64,000 bases of DNA from Hanleya hanleyi (lineage: Eukaryota > Mollusca > Polyplacophora > Lepidopleurida > Hanleyidae), in assembly GCA_036873755.1 (NCBI GenBank), contig JAVTVY010036995.1, positions 62,001-126,000 on the forward strand, read 5' to 3'. Each line of letters opens with the position of its first letter. The stretch's first letter is position 1. The translations under genes and the position numbers were made by a program. The notes beneath the pieces are model-generated. The model had not been told where the DNA came from, ran no database searches, and saw only the letters and a program-made list of their open reading frames with translations. This document shows positions 21,061 through 32,689 of the stretch, in pieces.

Positions 21061-21840
21061 CCGAAATGCAACCCCAAGAGACAACTCATGGCATATTATC
21101 TGCAAACTAAATTTGACAAGAATATGAAGGCATCCTCAACCTATTGCCCAGAAACCAAATTTAGACTTTGCCACAAGGAGTCACCACCTGTAGGTGCAAG
21201 CAGGCAAAACACAATCCCAAATGACATCTCATGTCATGGTATCGGCATATGAACTTTGAGACTCTGAAGAGGGGTCCTCAAGTTATTGCCGGTACTAGAT
21301 GCCCACCGGTGTTCATGTTATTTGGGGCGGGTCACATATGAATACAAAATTTGAGAATAATCTGATGAGCAGTTGCCAAATTATTGCCCGGAAACAAATT
21401 TTTCCACCAGGAGACGCCACCTGTAGGCAGAAGCGGGAAAAATACAATCCCAAGGAACATGGTATCGTGGGGACATCTGCATACCAAATTTGAGAAGAAT
21501 CCGATGAGGGTCCTCAAGTTATTGCCCAGAAACCAAATTTAGATTTTGACACCAGGTGACGCCACCTCTAGGCGCAAGTCAGTGAAATGCATTATCAAGC
21601 GACATCTTATGTCACGGTACATTCATACAAAATTTGAGAAGAATCCGATGGTCAGTTCTCAAGTTATTACCCGGAAACGAATTTGTGATGTTGCCACCAG
21701 GTGGCGCCACCTGTGAGTGCAAGTGAGCGAAAGGCAATCCCAAGCAACAGCTCCTGGCATGGTAAATGCATGCCAAATTTGAGAAGAATCCGATGAGCCG
21801 CAACGTTTCTCATGTTACCCAGAAAGGTACATATGTAGGA
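21060..21840. repeat. Satellite subfamily S1, about 150-bp units
   Basis: About five diverged units share TCAAGTTATTGCC, CAGAAACCAAATTTAGA, the box ACCAGGTGGCGCCACCTGT and AAATTTGAGAAGAATCCGAT. Divergence between units is clearly higher than in the adjoining S2 block, so this part is older. All frames here arise from the repeat. Confidence 0.85.
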
Positions 21841-22890
21841 TATTTCAAAGAAATTCGACCAAGTGTTTCTAGAACTCTAGTGGCGCCACCTCCGGGTGGA
21901 TTTTGCTGAAACGCACCACCAACGGTGTTTTGTCGCAGGGAATGCATTTACTAAACTTCAAAGAAATCCGACAAATTGTTCGAAAGTTATCGCTCGCGAA
22001 GGATTTGAACAAACATGAACGGACATACATTAAAGATTGGAACAAGACCCAGTGGCGCCACCTACAGGCGGATCTTGCTGAAACGTAATACCAGCGACGT
22101 CTTGTCACAAAGAATGCAGATGCCAAATTTCGGAGGAATCCGACAAAGCATTTAGGAGTTATCGCTTACGCAGTATTTGCACGGACATGCACTAAATATT
22201 GGAACAAGACCCAGTGGCGCCACCTACAGGCGGATCTTGCTGAAACGTAATACCAACAGACGTCTTGTCGCAAAGAATGCAGATGCCAAATTTCGGAGGA
22301 ATCCGACAAAGCAGTTAGGAATTATCGCTTATGAAGCATTTGCACGAACATCCACTAAAGATTGGAACAAGACCCAGTGGCGCCACCTACAGGCGGATCT
22401 TGCTGAAACGTAATACCAACAGACGTCTTGTCGCAAAGAATGCAGATGCCAAATTTCGGAGGAATCCGACAAAGCATTTAGGAGTTATCGCTTACGAAGT
22501 ATTTGCACGGACATGAACTAAAGATTGGAACAAGACCCAGTGGCGCCACCTACAAGCGGATCTTGCTGAAACGTAATACCAAGAGACGTATTGTCGCAAA
22601 GAATGCAGATGCCAAATTTCGGAGGAATCCGACAAAGCATTTAGAAGTTATTGCTTACGAAGTATTTGCACGGACATGTCCGTGCATGCACGGACACATA
22701 GAAGCAAGACCCCAGTGGCGCCACCTACAGGCGGATCTTGCTGAAACGTAATACCAAGAGACGTCTTGTCGCAAAGAATGCAGATGCCAAATTTCGGAGG
22801 AATCCGACAAAGCATTTAGAAGTTATTGCTTACGAAGTATTTGCACGGACATGTCCGTGCATGCACGGACACATAGAAGCAAGAACCATT
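21840..22890. repeat. Satellite subfamily S2, 161-175-bp units
   Basis: Six units are marked by GTGGCGCCACCTACAGGCGG at about 21,880, 22,052, 22,213, 22,377, 22,540 and 22,715. They also share ATGCCAAATTTCGGAGGAAT. Units are highly similar. The last two carry an extra perfect 18-bp palindrome, GTCCGTGCATGCACGGAC, at about 22,678 and 22,852. Open frames of 60-96 codons in this block follow the repeat period. Confidence 0.95.
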
Positions 22891-22893
22891 TTA

Positions 22894-22922
22894 AAGTCCC
22901 CGGCCGCGTTGCGGCGGGGGAC
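22894..22922. terminator. GC-rich hairpin at the satellite edge
   Basis: GTCCCCGGCCGC, loop GTTG, CGGCGGGGGAC forms an almost complete stem directly after the last satellite unit, followed by AATAAA. It may be the end structure of the repeat rather than a transcriptional signal; in a eukaryote a terminator role is unproven. Confidence 0.3.
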
Positions 22923-22925
22923 AAT

Positions 22926-24855
22926 AAAATGTGTCATTCCTCTTTTCAATTTTGTTTCTATGTCAGAGAGTATCAATGCCGCATAGTTGAAAAGGTGGTG
23001 CTATTCGGAATTATCCGACTTAATAAACTTTGTACTATCATGAAATCATTAATGATGAAATGTTATACAATGAGATACCTTTTATGGTTTGAAAAGGATT
23101 ATTATAAGAAACGAATATTAAGTCCAAATATTTTGAGATAATTCAAGAAAAATATTAAGATGGCTTCAGAAGTTATCATCGAGGAAATGTGAAGACAAAA
23201 TGATGAACCGTTCAATTTGAATTCAGATTATTCAATTTCAGCTATCAAAATTATATGAATGAACAGCTTTCAGAAAACATGTAACTCTTTTTCATGAGAT
23301 TGTTAAACGCAACCTTATCCAAAAGCGTATCTTATCTTATTTATGTAGTCGTCAACTCCGTCATTCGCAGACTGGCGGCTTTAGTCCAAATTCGTGAGAA
23401 CTTTTCCACATTGATGGCCGCTATGAATCGTTCTTTTGTATATATATATATTTTCTTTTTTCGACATCAGTGACCTCCATTCAGTGGATCACGGCTGTCT
23501 GTTGGGTGTTGATTCGGTGATTTATTACAAGAGACGTCTAAGACGAAGCCTTCTACATTAGATCGTATTTACTGGAAGAACAGAGGGGAATTGTCGAAGA
23601 GGAAAAGCACAATCAAATCATTGTTATCTTTCATTCGCTGCAGTCCGTTGACGAGAGGTAAACTCTGTACGTCTCTGTGTTCTCGAACTATATAGGTGTC
23701 ATCGTATACTTATCACAGCCCTTCTCTCACCTAGATAGGTAATGGGCCTTGTCGGAAGCGCCACTCAGATGGCTCCCTTCACAATAACCGTCAATTTGTT
23801 AACAAACTGTTCTGACTTGCCTCTCTGAAAGTGTCCACGCGGACGTGAGAAAAATTGTACATAAAGATTTCGGCTTTCATTTCGGTAACAGTGCATCTCG
23901 TCAAATCTCTCTCTTTGTTGGCAACATTCAAAAGTTCCTTTATTCCTTATGGACCATTGTTCACCGTTTCTCTGGAGGCAATTAAATCCATAGATATATT
24001 TGTTTATGGTACATCTCTGATCATTGTGCTGGTATAATATAAAGACGACCACCCTAGGGGTGATGACCATTTTACTCATCCTTGGGTAGTCCAGGTAACA
24101 AATCTTTTGTCTAATTCCGATTTTAGGAACTATCGAGCAATATTGCAAAGAAAGCGCATCAGGGGTCGTGAATTTGTGATCAACTCCAGTTAGTGGGAGC
24201 AAAATGCATCTCCATATCCGTTCCAGACGGATAGAAATATGAATAACGTTCTATCGTTGTCTCTTTCTCTCGTTCACACGACCGAAAGAAGATAAAAGTA
24301 GTGAATGAAACCATAAGGTGATGCATTCATACGACGGAAAACCATTCATAAGGACTAGATCAATTATCCCCATATTGTCAATAAATTATGACTCATATTT
24401 TTCTATAATGGATATCTCTTGTACCCTAATTCAAAAGTTCAAATACGTTTTTTTTTTATCCGTTTTGAGGTTTTCATTTGATCCATATGTGACAATAGCG
24501 AACACCGGTCGGCCACCCGATTTTTTCGAACCTGACACACTTCTCAATCTCTTCTTTCCGCTTTTTGTATACAACAATGGCAATTCTGAGGAAAAGAAAA
24601 TAATAATAATGCTTTCATAGTATGCTAAACGTAACACAACTCAAACGCGGTAGATCGTCGACAGTGCAAATTAATAAATTCTCACAACAGTATACTTGTA
24701 CTGTTGGAGAAACATACAATAAGCAAAAGCCAGACTGTCCGACGTAGAATATTCATTATTATGACAAGACGTAAGAATTAGAACTGTGCTGTAGGTTCAA
24801 CAACCGAAATCTATGTGACTCGTTATAGTCCAGGCATAGTCGTCAGATATGACAT
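22926..24855. other. Stretch without recognised features
   Basis: Simple (TA)n sits near 23,440. The longest frames (145 codons at 23,765-24,202 minus, 100 codons at 24,318-24,620 plus) show no domain or repeat relationship that I recognise. Confidence 0.4.
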
Positions 24856-25545
24856 TCGGTCCACGCGGATATTCTCTAATGGACGACGGCTGGATTATGA
24901 ATGACGGACTAGACGCTTGTAATTCAATATTCAGCCGTCGTCCACTGGGCGTGAATGAGATACATACTGTGGGAAACGACTTGGCATTCATTTGGATAAA
25001 GAATAATAGTCACTGATTAGGATTTTATGTATAGAACGTCATCACGTCTTGCGGACATCATTGAAAACTGTTGACCGCTTTTCTCTTGTAGGACACCATC
25101 TTATGTTTCATTATTTTTATTTCATACACATATGGAATTGGTGCTAACTGTCATACGAAATGGATCTTTCAGTTGTTGACACGGAATTTTTTTTTTTTGG
25201 ACGACGGCTGAATATTGAATGTCGAATCTGTCGTTTGCTACAAAAGAATTTCTGCTCCAATAAACGGAAGACCTTTTTCTATATCAATTCAAAATATGCA
25301 CAAGATGGTTTCCTACAAGAGAGAATCGGTCAACAATTTTCAATGATGACAGCAAGACATTATCATGTTCTTTACATAAAATCCTTATCACTGAGCAGTA
25401 TTCTTCATCCAAATGAATTTCCCAGTCGTTTTCAAGAGTATGATATATCTCAATCACGCTTTGATTGTGACTGTTCATTTGAACATCATGGACACGTAAA
25501 ACACATGCAGTTCAAGCGGCCCCTAGCCCACTGTTAAGCGGAATC
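24856..25545. mobile_element. Family P tail fragments in opposed orientations
   Basis: About 24,865-24,925 is the extreme plus-strand tail end (GGATATTCTCTAATGGACGA). A plus-strand tail piece at about 25,010-25,200 follows. From about 25,200 to 25,540 the same tail is read on the minus strand, ending in the stop-region sequence GGCCCCTAGCCCACTGTTAA. A 125-codon frame (25,160-25,537) runs across this junction and is not found in other copies. Confidence 0.65.
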
Positions 25546-26471
25546 CGGTGAAGTGGATGGTTAACCTCTCCCACTTCTCCCCCCCCCCCTCCCCAATATA
25601 TCTCATTCATTCTTTGATTGACACAGATGTGCATAGAATGAAGCCGAGAAAAAAAGAGTACATGATAATAGAAAGTCGATTCAAACAAGCAAAGCTGTTT
25701 TCAGCTCTGTTCAACAAAACAAGAACGTCTTTTAGAACGTGAATATCATATTTCCCTTTAAAAGGCCTATACTGAAGTGACAAATTTCCTCATAAAAGGA
25801 GCTTGTTTTTTTCATATATGCCATGATGTAACCTCTACAGCATTTCAATCCTAAGTTGGCGTTAATAATAAAAAAATGCATTATATATTTTAATGCTATA
25901 ACGAAAGAAGAAGTAAAGAGGCCTGAAATATCTTTCCCATCCCTCTTCCAGCTAGAACAAAGGTATATTGTTTGACTCACTGTTTACAAATGCACAATGG
26001 GTATACATACGTTAGCAATTTGTGTAACATCAGTGTTATAGACAAATTTAGTAACTCTATTAGCAGTGCATATGATATGATTAACACCCAAGTCTATCTA
26101 TCTAAGCAAGTATAAGCATTGTGGGAAAATTTAGTGCTGCGATTTAAAAAATCTGGTATTGAGAGCAAGTTGATACTAAGGAACTCTAAATGCCCTGCGA
26201 AAGAGCTTGATCCGAACGGGCAGATGTCGAACAGGGTCTGGTGGACTGCTTATGTGCATTGTTAATCTCGTTGTTCAAGAAAATTGATCACCGATATATT
26301 AATGTCAGCAACCAAACAGTTTTCTTCCGTTCATGTACATACAAGGGATATCAATAATTGAATTTCTGATTTATACCAACGTTGAATTAAACTGTATATT
26401 TATTTCTTCAACGAGAAATTGAGATTGAGAAACAGGCATTCCCTATATGAAGGCCTCTCTCGTTACGTTTT
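25546..26471. other. Stretch without recognised features
   Basis: A C-run lies at about 25,578-25,594. An 82-codon minus frame at 25,732-25,980 has no recognised domain. Confidence 0.4.
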
Positions 26472-26516
26472 ACCAGAGACGGTATAATAAGACCCTCTCA
26501 TTATACCGTCCCTGGT
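26472..26516. repeat. 17-bp stem hairpin
   Basis: ACCAGAGACGGTATAAT (26,472-26,488) is inverted as ATTATACCGTCCCTGGT (26,500-26,516) with one mismatch and an 11-base loop. It is a small foldback element or the joined ends of a deleted one. Confidence 0.8.
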
Positions 26517-26599
26517 TTTACAGTGCAGAATACAGGATGACAAACATTTATAACCGAAATAATTACTCAAACGTTCCATTCACAATAATGCCATGTGAA

Positions 26600-27110
26600 T
26601 GAGTGAATAATTGCGTTTAATTGTTGCCTGTATATGGTGACATTTTACTGGTAGATGTTTCGTCATCGAAGCTTGGCCCCTGTACAAATCATTGTGATTG
26701 TACTTTTGTGACTGCTAAACAGGGTGGAGATTGATGCGCATGATCGGGGGGTGTCGGGCCTCACAGATATGTGTTCTGAATAAGAAGTTGCATTCTATTA
26801 AAATGTTTTTTTTCTGCCTAACAGTCACAAAGTTCATCATTTTCCTTCAGGTGACTTGAATTTTTCCCCATCATTTGCATATCGCTCCAATTGATAGGGC
26901 TATTATATCATCGCTCTAATACTGCGCAAGCCTGTGTTAGCGGTCGTGTGGTCATTCCATTCAAGATTTCCGCATGAACAGCTACAATGAAATCATCTCA
27001 CGGATCAGTTTTTGTTCTTGTGATGTTTTAGAAATATGCAGTAAGTATATTTGCCCGTGGGGTCAGAGGACTTCTTGTCAGTATGCAGACATCTTTTTCC
27101 ACCACCCTTG
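26600..27110 (+). repeat. Family B, copy 2
   Basis: This copy matches 1,180-1,870 without the MITE and is otherwise diverged by substitutions and small gaps. It provides the uninserted state of the MITE target (CTAATACTGCGCAAGCC at about 26,919). Confidence 0.7.
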
Positions 27111-27286
27111 TTATATTGCGTTTAATAGTAACCAATTGTTTGATAGTTCGCATGCACTAGAATATATATGAATTTGACATAAATATACATGAACATCAAA
27201 TGTGTTGAAGATACAACCCCAGAGACGAAACACCAGAAAATATTCGAGCTTCATTGACTATATAAGACGTTTTATAGGATCGCAAT

Positions 27287-27781
27287 TTAGCATGTACTGT
27301 AAAACAGTTGGTAATGTAAAACAGTTTGTACTGTAAAAGAGTTTGGTCTAACTCCACTGTGTATCCAATACGTGCAACGCTTATCCAGGACTGGAAATCG
27401 ATCGAAGAATGAATACGTTGACCACCTCAAATATTTTACTATTGTCAAGTATAGGAAGTCCACGCTTTTATATAGTAAAACATTGATGTTCGAAAATGTT
27501 TCAGAAGACTTGTGGAAGAGCTGGACAGAACTGGACATAATTTGGACAGAACAGACACAAGTGAGGCGAATCTTCGTTTTCCTTTTACCGCACTGACAGT
27601 TTGTGTTTTCAGATATATGTCGTTCGAACATGTGGGCCTTCAGGGGGCTACAATCCAGTCTAAGCAGAGCATGGATGGTTTGAGTTTGGTTCAGTTTATA
27701 GTAGTAATGTTGTGGTATGATTGGGTCATAATTTTGATGACAGATTTCGACAGAATGAACTATATGACTGTGACTGGCCAA
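27287..27781 (-). pseudogene. Non-LTR retrotransposon C-terminal fragment
   Basis: The minus-strand frame of 164 residues includes QTIHALLRLDCSPLKAHMF and CQCG. This is the pattern that follows RNase H or reverse transcriptase in many LINEs (LxTGHxxLxxHxxR followed by CxCG and a later histidine/cysteine pair). After CQCG the continuation is recognisable only in part (LTCVCSVQIM), so a frameshift or decay is likely. No start or polymerase domain is present. Plus-strand frames over the same DNA are shadows. Confidence 0.6.
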
Positions 27782-27854
27782 TCTGTCTATCTTGTTACTT
27801 GCATATACAAATAACGGAAGGGATCAAAGAACTTGCACACAATATTCGAAATTT

Positions 27855-28320
27855 CCAAGTACGTTTCTTTTCATTCACCAAACGCTATAAAGACGATGTT
27901 CTCGACGTTGACGCCAGGTAGCATATATATACAACCTGACTGGATTTGAAGGAATCTACACCTATATTTATACAATATTTACACCTATAACTCTATAAAG
28001 ATGGAAAGGGCTTTCTCTCACGTGGGCTCTATGGCAAGAGATATGACTACATTTTCGACATTGCTAACCCTTTCCTTGACAGTAAAATCACAGAAAGTGC
28101 ATGTGACGTATAGACATCTAGCCTAGTAGTATTTGGAATATCCTGTGTGTGACGATTTCAATCAATAAACATTTTTGATTCGACAATGTTACAGAAGCAA
28201 ACACCTGCATACAAGGTACAGTGCATACCAGATACACATAGAGGAAACCGGCGATTTTGGAAATTCATCGAGAAAGAAATGAAGGACATCATGATGTATT
28301 GCTGGCATCACTGAATTACA
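27855..28320 (+). pseudogene. Family P RT fragment, catalytic site YKDD
   Basis: The plus strand reads FFSFTKRYKDDVLDVDAR (27,862-27,915), then LDLKEST, then LYKDGKGFLSRGLYGKRYDY and IANPFLDSKITESA, with stops between. Lysine replaces isoleucine next to the catalytic aspartates. The copy ends about 28,320, where an inverted tail copy begins. Confidence 0.75.
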
Positions 28321-28572
28321 AGCGTCTAGTCCGTCATTCATAATTCAGCCGTTATCCATAAAAGAATATCCGCGTCCATAACCCAAAGACCTATTCCATA
28401 TTCCATATAACAGTATTAGCACCAAATTCAAAAAGACAATCATAGTATACATAAACATATGCTAGCTTCCTGCAAGAGAGGAGCGGTCCACATATTTCAA
28501 TGATGCCGGCAAGACATCATGATCTTCCAAAAATATAAAATCCGTATCACTGATGAGTATTCTTAATCCATA
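28318..28572 (-). mobile_element. Family P 3-prime tail, minus strand
   Basis: A complete tail copy runs from the outer end (ACAAGCGTCTAGTCCGTCAT) to ATTCTTAATCCATAATA. It is interrupted at 28,572 by a GC-rich segment, after which the tail sequence restarts. Confidence 0.75.
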
Positions 28573-28712
28573 ATATACCAACTCAACTGCAGCACCTGGC
28601 GAGACAGATGTACCCCGGCCGCACGCGGTTTGCATTGGAAGCCTTTAAAGATGCGACAACCCCTCAGCACGGGTATATGCTCTTTGACAGGAAGCAAACC
28701 ACCCCCGACCCC
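28573..28712. other. 140-bp GC-rich insert between two family P tails
   Basis: The composition changes abruptly: this segment contains CCCCGGCCGCACGCGG and ACCACCCCCGACCCCCGATG, unlike the flanking AT-rich DNA. It has no match elsewhere in the window and may be a captured host fragment or filler DNA at a rearrangement junction. Confidence 0.5.
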
Positions 28713-28870
28713 CGATGATGCCGACAAGACATCGTGATGTTCCAAAATATCAAATCCGTATCGCTGATCAGTATTCTTAATCCATAATAATAGTTCTAAA
28801 GTCGTCATCTAGAGGATGATGTATCTCAGTAACGCTTTGATTGTGACTGTTCATATGAGCACCATGAGGG
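28713..28870 (-). mobile_element. Second partial family P tail, minus strand
   Basis: It repeats the part of the tail from GATGCCGACAAGACATC to the CATATGAGCACCATGAGG landmark, then stops. It is a partial duplicate of the preceding copy. Confidence 0.7.
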
Positions 28871-28944
28871 ATTTCTGATCGCTTCAATCTTGAAAGAAAC
28901 TAGCTTGAGTTTATGATATAATTTCATTCTTCACGTGTTTCCGC

Positions 28945-29178
28945 TTGACCTTCGAGCGTTATAGATCCGAGGTCTGCCGAGAGTCCGAAGGCCAGGAGCC
29001 GATACGGCGTCCGAGACATCCACCTCACGGGGACATAATACCTCAGCCACTAGTCAGATTTTCGGATAGGATTCACGCCAAGCGAAACACCGCTGAAAGT
29101 GACATCATCGAAGTTTTTAGGCGCTTATCGTCGAAGGTTTCAATTTTGTGTTATATATTTCTTGACATAGACACATAA
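28945..29178 (+). CDS. Isolated open frame with exon-like composition
   Basis: A 77-codon frame of hydrophilic, GC-rich character includes YRSEVCRESEGQEPIRRP, HGDIIPQPLVRFSDRIHA and AESDIIEVFRRLSSK. It stands out in composition from the AT-rich surroundings. A possible acceptor (GCGTTATAG) and donor (AAG-GTTTCA) exist. It starts at a TTG, so it is probably an exon or an exon remnant if real. No domain is recognised. Confidence 0.3.
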   Translation: MTFERYRSEVCRESEGQEPIRRPRHPPHGDIIPQPLVRFSDRIHAKRNTAESDIIEVFRRLSSKVSILCYIFLDIDT

Positions 29179-29429
29179 CGAATACTAAAGAGTATTTCCT
29201 CCCTTTGGAAGCGTGTCCCTATACGTCACTTTTGAGTAATGACAATTTTATTACTTGACCCAATTGCTCACTGTTGTTTGTTGTTGTTGCTTTCGCGTTT
29301 TGGACAGTGAGCATAACGCAATTAATCACTAAACCCATATCGGATCCATACCATGGTATGTACAATAGAGTATTCTTCACGTCGTCATTTTGGAGAATTG
29401 TCATATTGTCAGGTTTTCCTGTATTGACC

Positions 29430-29775
29430 GAGCTATCAGTTCCTGGACAGTAATATTCCTGTGTGACCCGCATATGATGTATACATATCTCGCCTAGTAG
29501 CATTTGCTAGATCCTGTGTCAAATGTGACGATTTTAATCAACGTCACAAAACATCATTGCGTAAGCTTATAAAACAGGCTACACCACCAAGCGCCTCAAC
29601 TCAAAGTTTCTCAAATTTGGCTATACATATCGCATGCTGATAACAAAATACGAGAGTAGCGTACAAGATATGGGGCGTTACGTTTCGTATAGCTTGTGTC
29701 CAATTCCGCTTAACCCGGGGCTATGCACCCATGTATTTCAAGATCCCCATGGTGTTCATATGAACACCTGCGTGC
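29430..29775 (+). pseudogene. Family P RT C-terminus, heavily mutated
   Basis: It begins in the thumb region (CATATGATGTATACATATCT), continues through GTCAAATGTGACGATTTTAA and CTCAAATTTGGCTATACATA, then the stop region and tail start, ending near CCCATGGTGTTCATATGAAC. Several frameshifts are evident because the family residues appear in different frames. Confidence 0.65.
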
Positions 29776-30915
29776 AGGTTTACGAATTACGTTTACTATT
29801 GGTAGCTGATTAACAACGTATAATAGTATTGGCTATTCAATTGTGGATGCAAAAAAATTTCATATATGACGCACTGGATTTCGCGTCAGAGTCAAGTATT
29901 ATTCAATGAAAAAGTTGAACAGGGGACAATTTAACAAAATGGCAAAATGCCCCTAAACTAATCGACAGTATTGTTTATTGTGCTTAATCGACGTTTGTAC
30001 GTAGTCAAGTTTTTGGGGTTACTGTTCCGCTTCGTCTTTTAATGCATTCTGACATTGGAACACAATCAACACTCATAGGCACCCCTCCCTTCCATATGTG
30101 CAAATGTATACTTTAATTAGTACACGGACTTATATAAATCAATAAATGTTAAACTCTGACAATAAATTTATCCTGACCTTTGGATGTTTGCAAATATCGT
30201 ATGTGGTTGTCAGACGACCAACAATCTCCCCCTTGTTAAACTCAAGGTTTTGTGGCTATACAATTCTCAGTGTTATCAATGAATACAGTGTTTGGCTGTC
30301 AGATGAATATATTGCTTATTCGTCTTTTCGAGACCATTTACTCTACATCGCCATTGAGGTCCTTGTCTCACACACAACACGTGTGAAAGGTGTCAATTTT
30401 ATCGTCAACCCGTCTATCGTATTGTCCAGCTACATGATTGCCTATTTCCGAGTCGAACCGTTTGCAGGGACAGAGAATCAAGCCTCTGTACTCCGAGTTT
30501 TTATTATTCGTGTCCAATTATTTCGTATACGCTATGCTAATTTTATTTACTCCAATTCTGTTACTTGAACACATTAACCAAGTTTTGCTGGGACATTGTA
30601 AATCACCGACTGAAAATCTGACCTCCATTTTGCTTTCTCTGTCTCATAAAGTAAACAAGTTCCGCATGCGAACTGCGCATCTATTTACCGCTCACCTCCA
30701 CCTGGAAAACATATACATTTAAAGTTAGTTGGCATCTTTAAGGGAAGAATAAATAGAAACTTATTTTCGTACATATTTAAGAGATATCTGTATATCTTAG
30801 ACTGCTAAGGGCTCATTGTCTGTAATATGAAGACCGTGAATCGTAACAGACAGACTATTAAATTTATCAGTGTAGCTTGAAAACAACGAGAAAATTAATG
30901 AAATTAATGGACAGT
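29776..30915 (+). other. Unassigned stretch with an orphan 140-codon frame
   Basis: A frame at 30,146-30,568 gives 140 residues with hydrophobic segments (HLLYIAIEVLVSHTTR, LSSYMIAYFRV). A second, overlapping frame (30,438-30,722) lies in another phase. No family is recognised and no promoter, splice or poly(A) context supports it. Confidence 0.2.
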
Positions 30916-30918
30916 TTG

Positions 30919-31018
30919 TTGAATTCAGCTGTAACAGTTATTGTTGAATTCAGCTGTAACAGTTATTGTTGAATTCAGCTGTAACAGTTATTGTTGAATT
31001 CAGCTGTAACAGTTATTT
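30919..31018. repeat. 25-bp tandem repeat, four copies
   Basis: Four units of TTGAATTCAGCTGTAACAGT plus TATTG, nearly identical and differing only at the final edge. Confidence 0.95.
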
Positions 31019-31129
31019 TCCAATTAGTGTCCAGTACAATATGGAACTGAGATAAATAAAATCTTATTATCGATTAAAGATTCAAACAGCATTTTCATTT
31101 GTTATTATTGAATATTTGGTGAAATGCAC

Positions 31130-31770
31130 ATTCCGCTTAAATTAAACCCAACATTAAAGGGAGGTGGAAAACGATGCCTGCTTACTGACAAGAAGTCATA
31201 AGACCTCACAGGCAAATATACTGACTGTGTATTTCTAAAACATCACAAGAGCCAAAAGTGATCCCTGTGATGATTTGTATCCCAGCCACGCTTTTATTGC
31301 AGCTGTTCATATGGACATATAGAATGGCATGACCACACGGCTCCTAGCACCGGCTTAGACACAAATAAATCAGAGCGATGATATAATAGCCCTATCAAGT
31401 CATCTGTTTGGAAGTGATTAACTATGTGACCTACAGATATTAAAAAACGGTCCAAACAAGGGAGTATTTATTGAATGCAAGTTCGTATTCAGACCAAATA
31501 CCTGTGATGCCCGACGCCGACCAAGTGCTTCATTCTCCACCATGTTTATAGGTCACAAACGTACAACCACAGTGATTTGTACAGAGGGCAATCCTCGGGG
31601 ACGAAACGTTCACCAGAATCTCATCATATACAGGTAACAATTAAACGCAACATTAAAAGGGTGGCAGAAAACGATGCCGGCGTACTGACAAGAGGTCATA
31701 TGATCCCACAGATAAATATACTGACTGACTGCACACCAGTGGTGTCAGCACTGATAAATGAAAGGTCATT
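31130..31770 (-). repeat. Family B, copy 3, with the start of a tandem copy
   Basis: The minus-strand unit starts at about 31,135 (ATTAAACCCAACATTAAAGG) and starts again at about 31,636 (ATTAAACGCAACATTAAAAG), giving a period of about 500 bp. The second unit breaks off at about 31,735. Family B can therefore sit in tandem. Confidence 0.75.
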
Positions 31771-32480
31771 GATAAATATACATTAAATGTCATTCTGCTC
31801 GATCAACTTAGTATTTCACTTAGGGATTGAAGTACCGTTTGACCGAAACATTTTTGGTGTCCGAAGTGGGATTCAATATATACCCTGAATCCAGAGATAA
31901 CCTGCCCAGAGATTTATATCATCTGCATCCAGTGAGACATGCTGGAAAATGTCCACTGGAGACCATGAGACGTGGGATGAAATCTCATGCTTTATCAACG
32001 GAAAATGATACAGCGAGTGTATGAAGCAGAATCTGCTGATGCACAGGCAACCACAGAATGCAGACGAGGTGGATGTGATGACATTATAAATTTAGGCGGG
32101 GTGACAGAGAAGAAGGCATGTTATAATCATATGATGACTGGTAATACTGACAAGCCTATCTCGGATCTAAGAAAAGAGGTGTCGAAACGATGCAGGATGT
32201 CGCCTTCATGATCAAAGGCGGAGTAACAGCAGGTATTTCCAGCATTGAACTGCTCATCTACCGGGTGTGCAGTTCGGCGACTTGCCCGGCAGTCGCCGTG
32301 TGCCCGGCAGTCGCCGTGACCGTTTTACAGGAATAAGAGGGTTAGCAGGAGCAAAGAAGAAATTATTCGAACATCGAGTCAAAGAACGGGCTATTATCGT
32401 GAGCCAAATTTCCATATTTTGGAACTGAGACAAGGGTGGCACAACAAACAAAGACATAGCTAAAATTTCGAGTTAGACTA
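31771..32480 (+). other. Possible gag-proximal region of the downstream gypsy relic
   Basis: Two short plus-strand frames (31,827-32,024 and 31,987-32,211) encode hydrophilic peptides rich in Arg, Glu and Asp. A 19-bp direct repeat around GCCCGGCAGTCGCCGTG occurs at about 32,284-32,322. The position, ahead of a gag zinc knuckle and in the same orientation, is compatible with degenerate gag or leader sequence. Sequence evidence is weak. Confidence 0.25.
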
Positions 32481-32687
32481 CTCTCTAAAAACAGTTGTGT
32501 ACCAAAAGTACACAAACTGTGTACCCTAGGTACACATCGCTGTAACAAAATTGAACAGCTACAATCACGTGTACACACACAATGTAGCTGTGATACACAA
32601 TTTGTTTAGAAAAAGTACACAAATTGTGTACTCCTGATACACATTCTTTGTAGATGTGCAATTTTGTACACAACCGTTTTTTCAGAG
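32481..32687. mobile_element. 207-bp palindromic MITE with TA target site
   Basis: Ends CTCTCTAAAAACAGTTGTG and CACAACCGTTTTTTCAGAG are inverted repeats flanked by TA on both sides (32,479-32,480; 32,688-32,689). The interior is full of smaller inverted pairs built on GTACACAA/TTGTGTAC and related blocks. There is no coding capacity. It is inserted just upstream of, or within, the gag region of the gypsy relic. Confidence 0.75.
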
Positions 32688-32689
32688 TA

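Noticed and set aside
21060..22890. Series of 60-96-codon frames with NRRLVAKNADAKFRRN
   Set aside because: Repeats of the S2 satellite unit, with the frame set by unit length.
22894..22922. Rho-independent bacterial terminator
   Set aside because: The window is eukaryotic and the hairpin is at the edge of a satellite; listed only as a hairpin.
30146..30568. 140-codon frame as a membrane protein gene
   Set aside because: Hydrophobic character is expected from T-rich DNA; overlapping frames are equally long and nothing supports expression.
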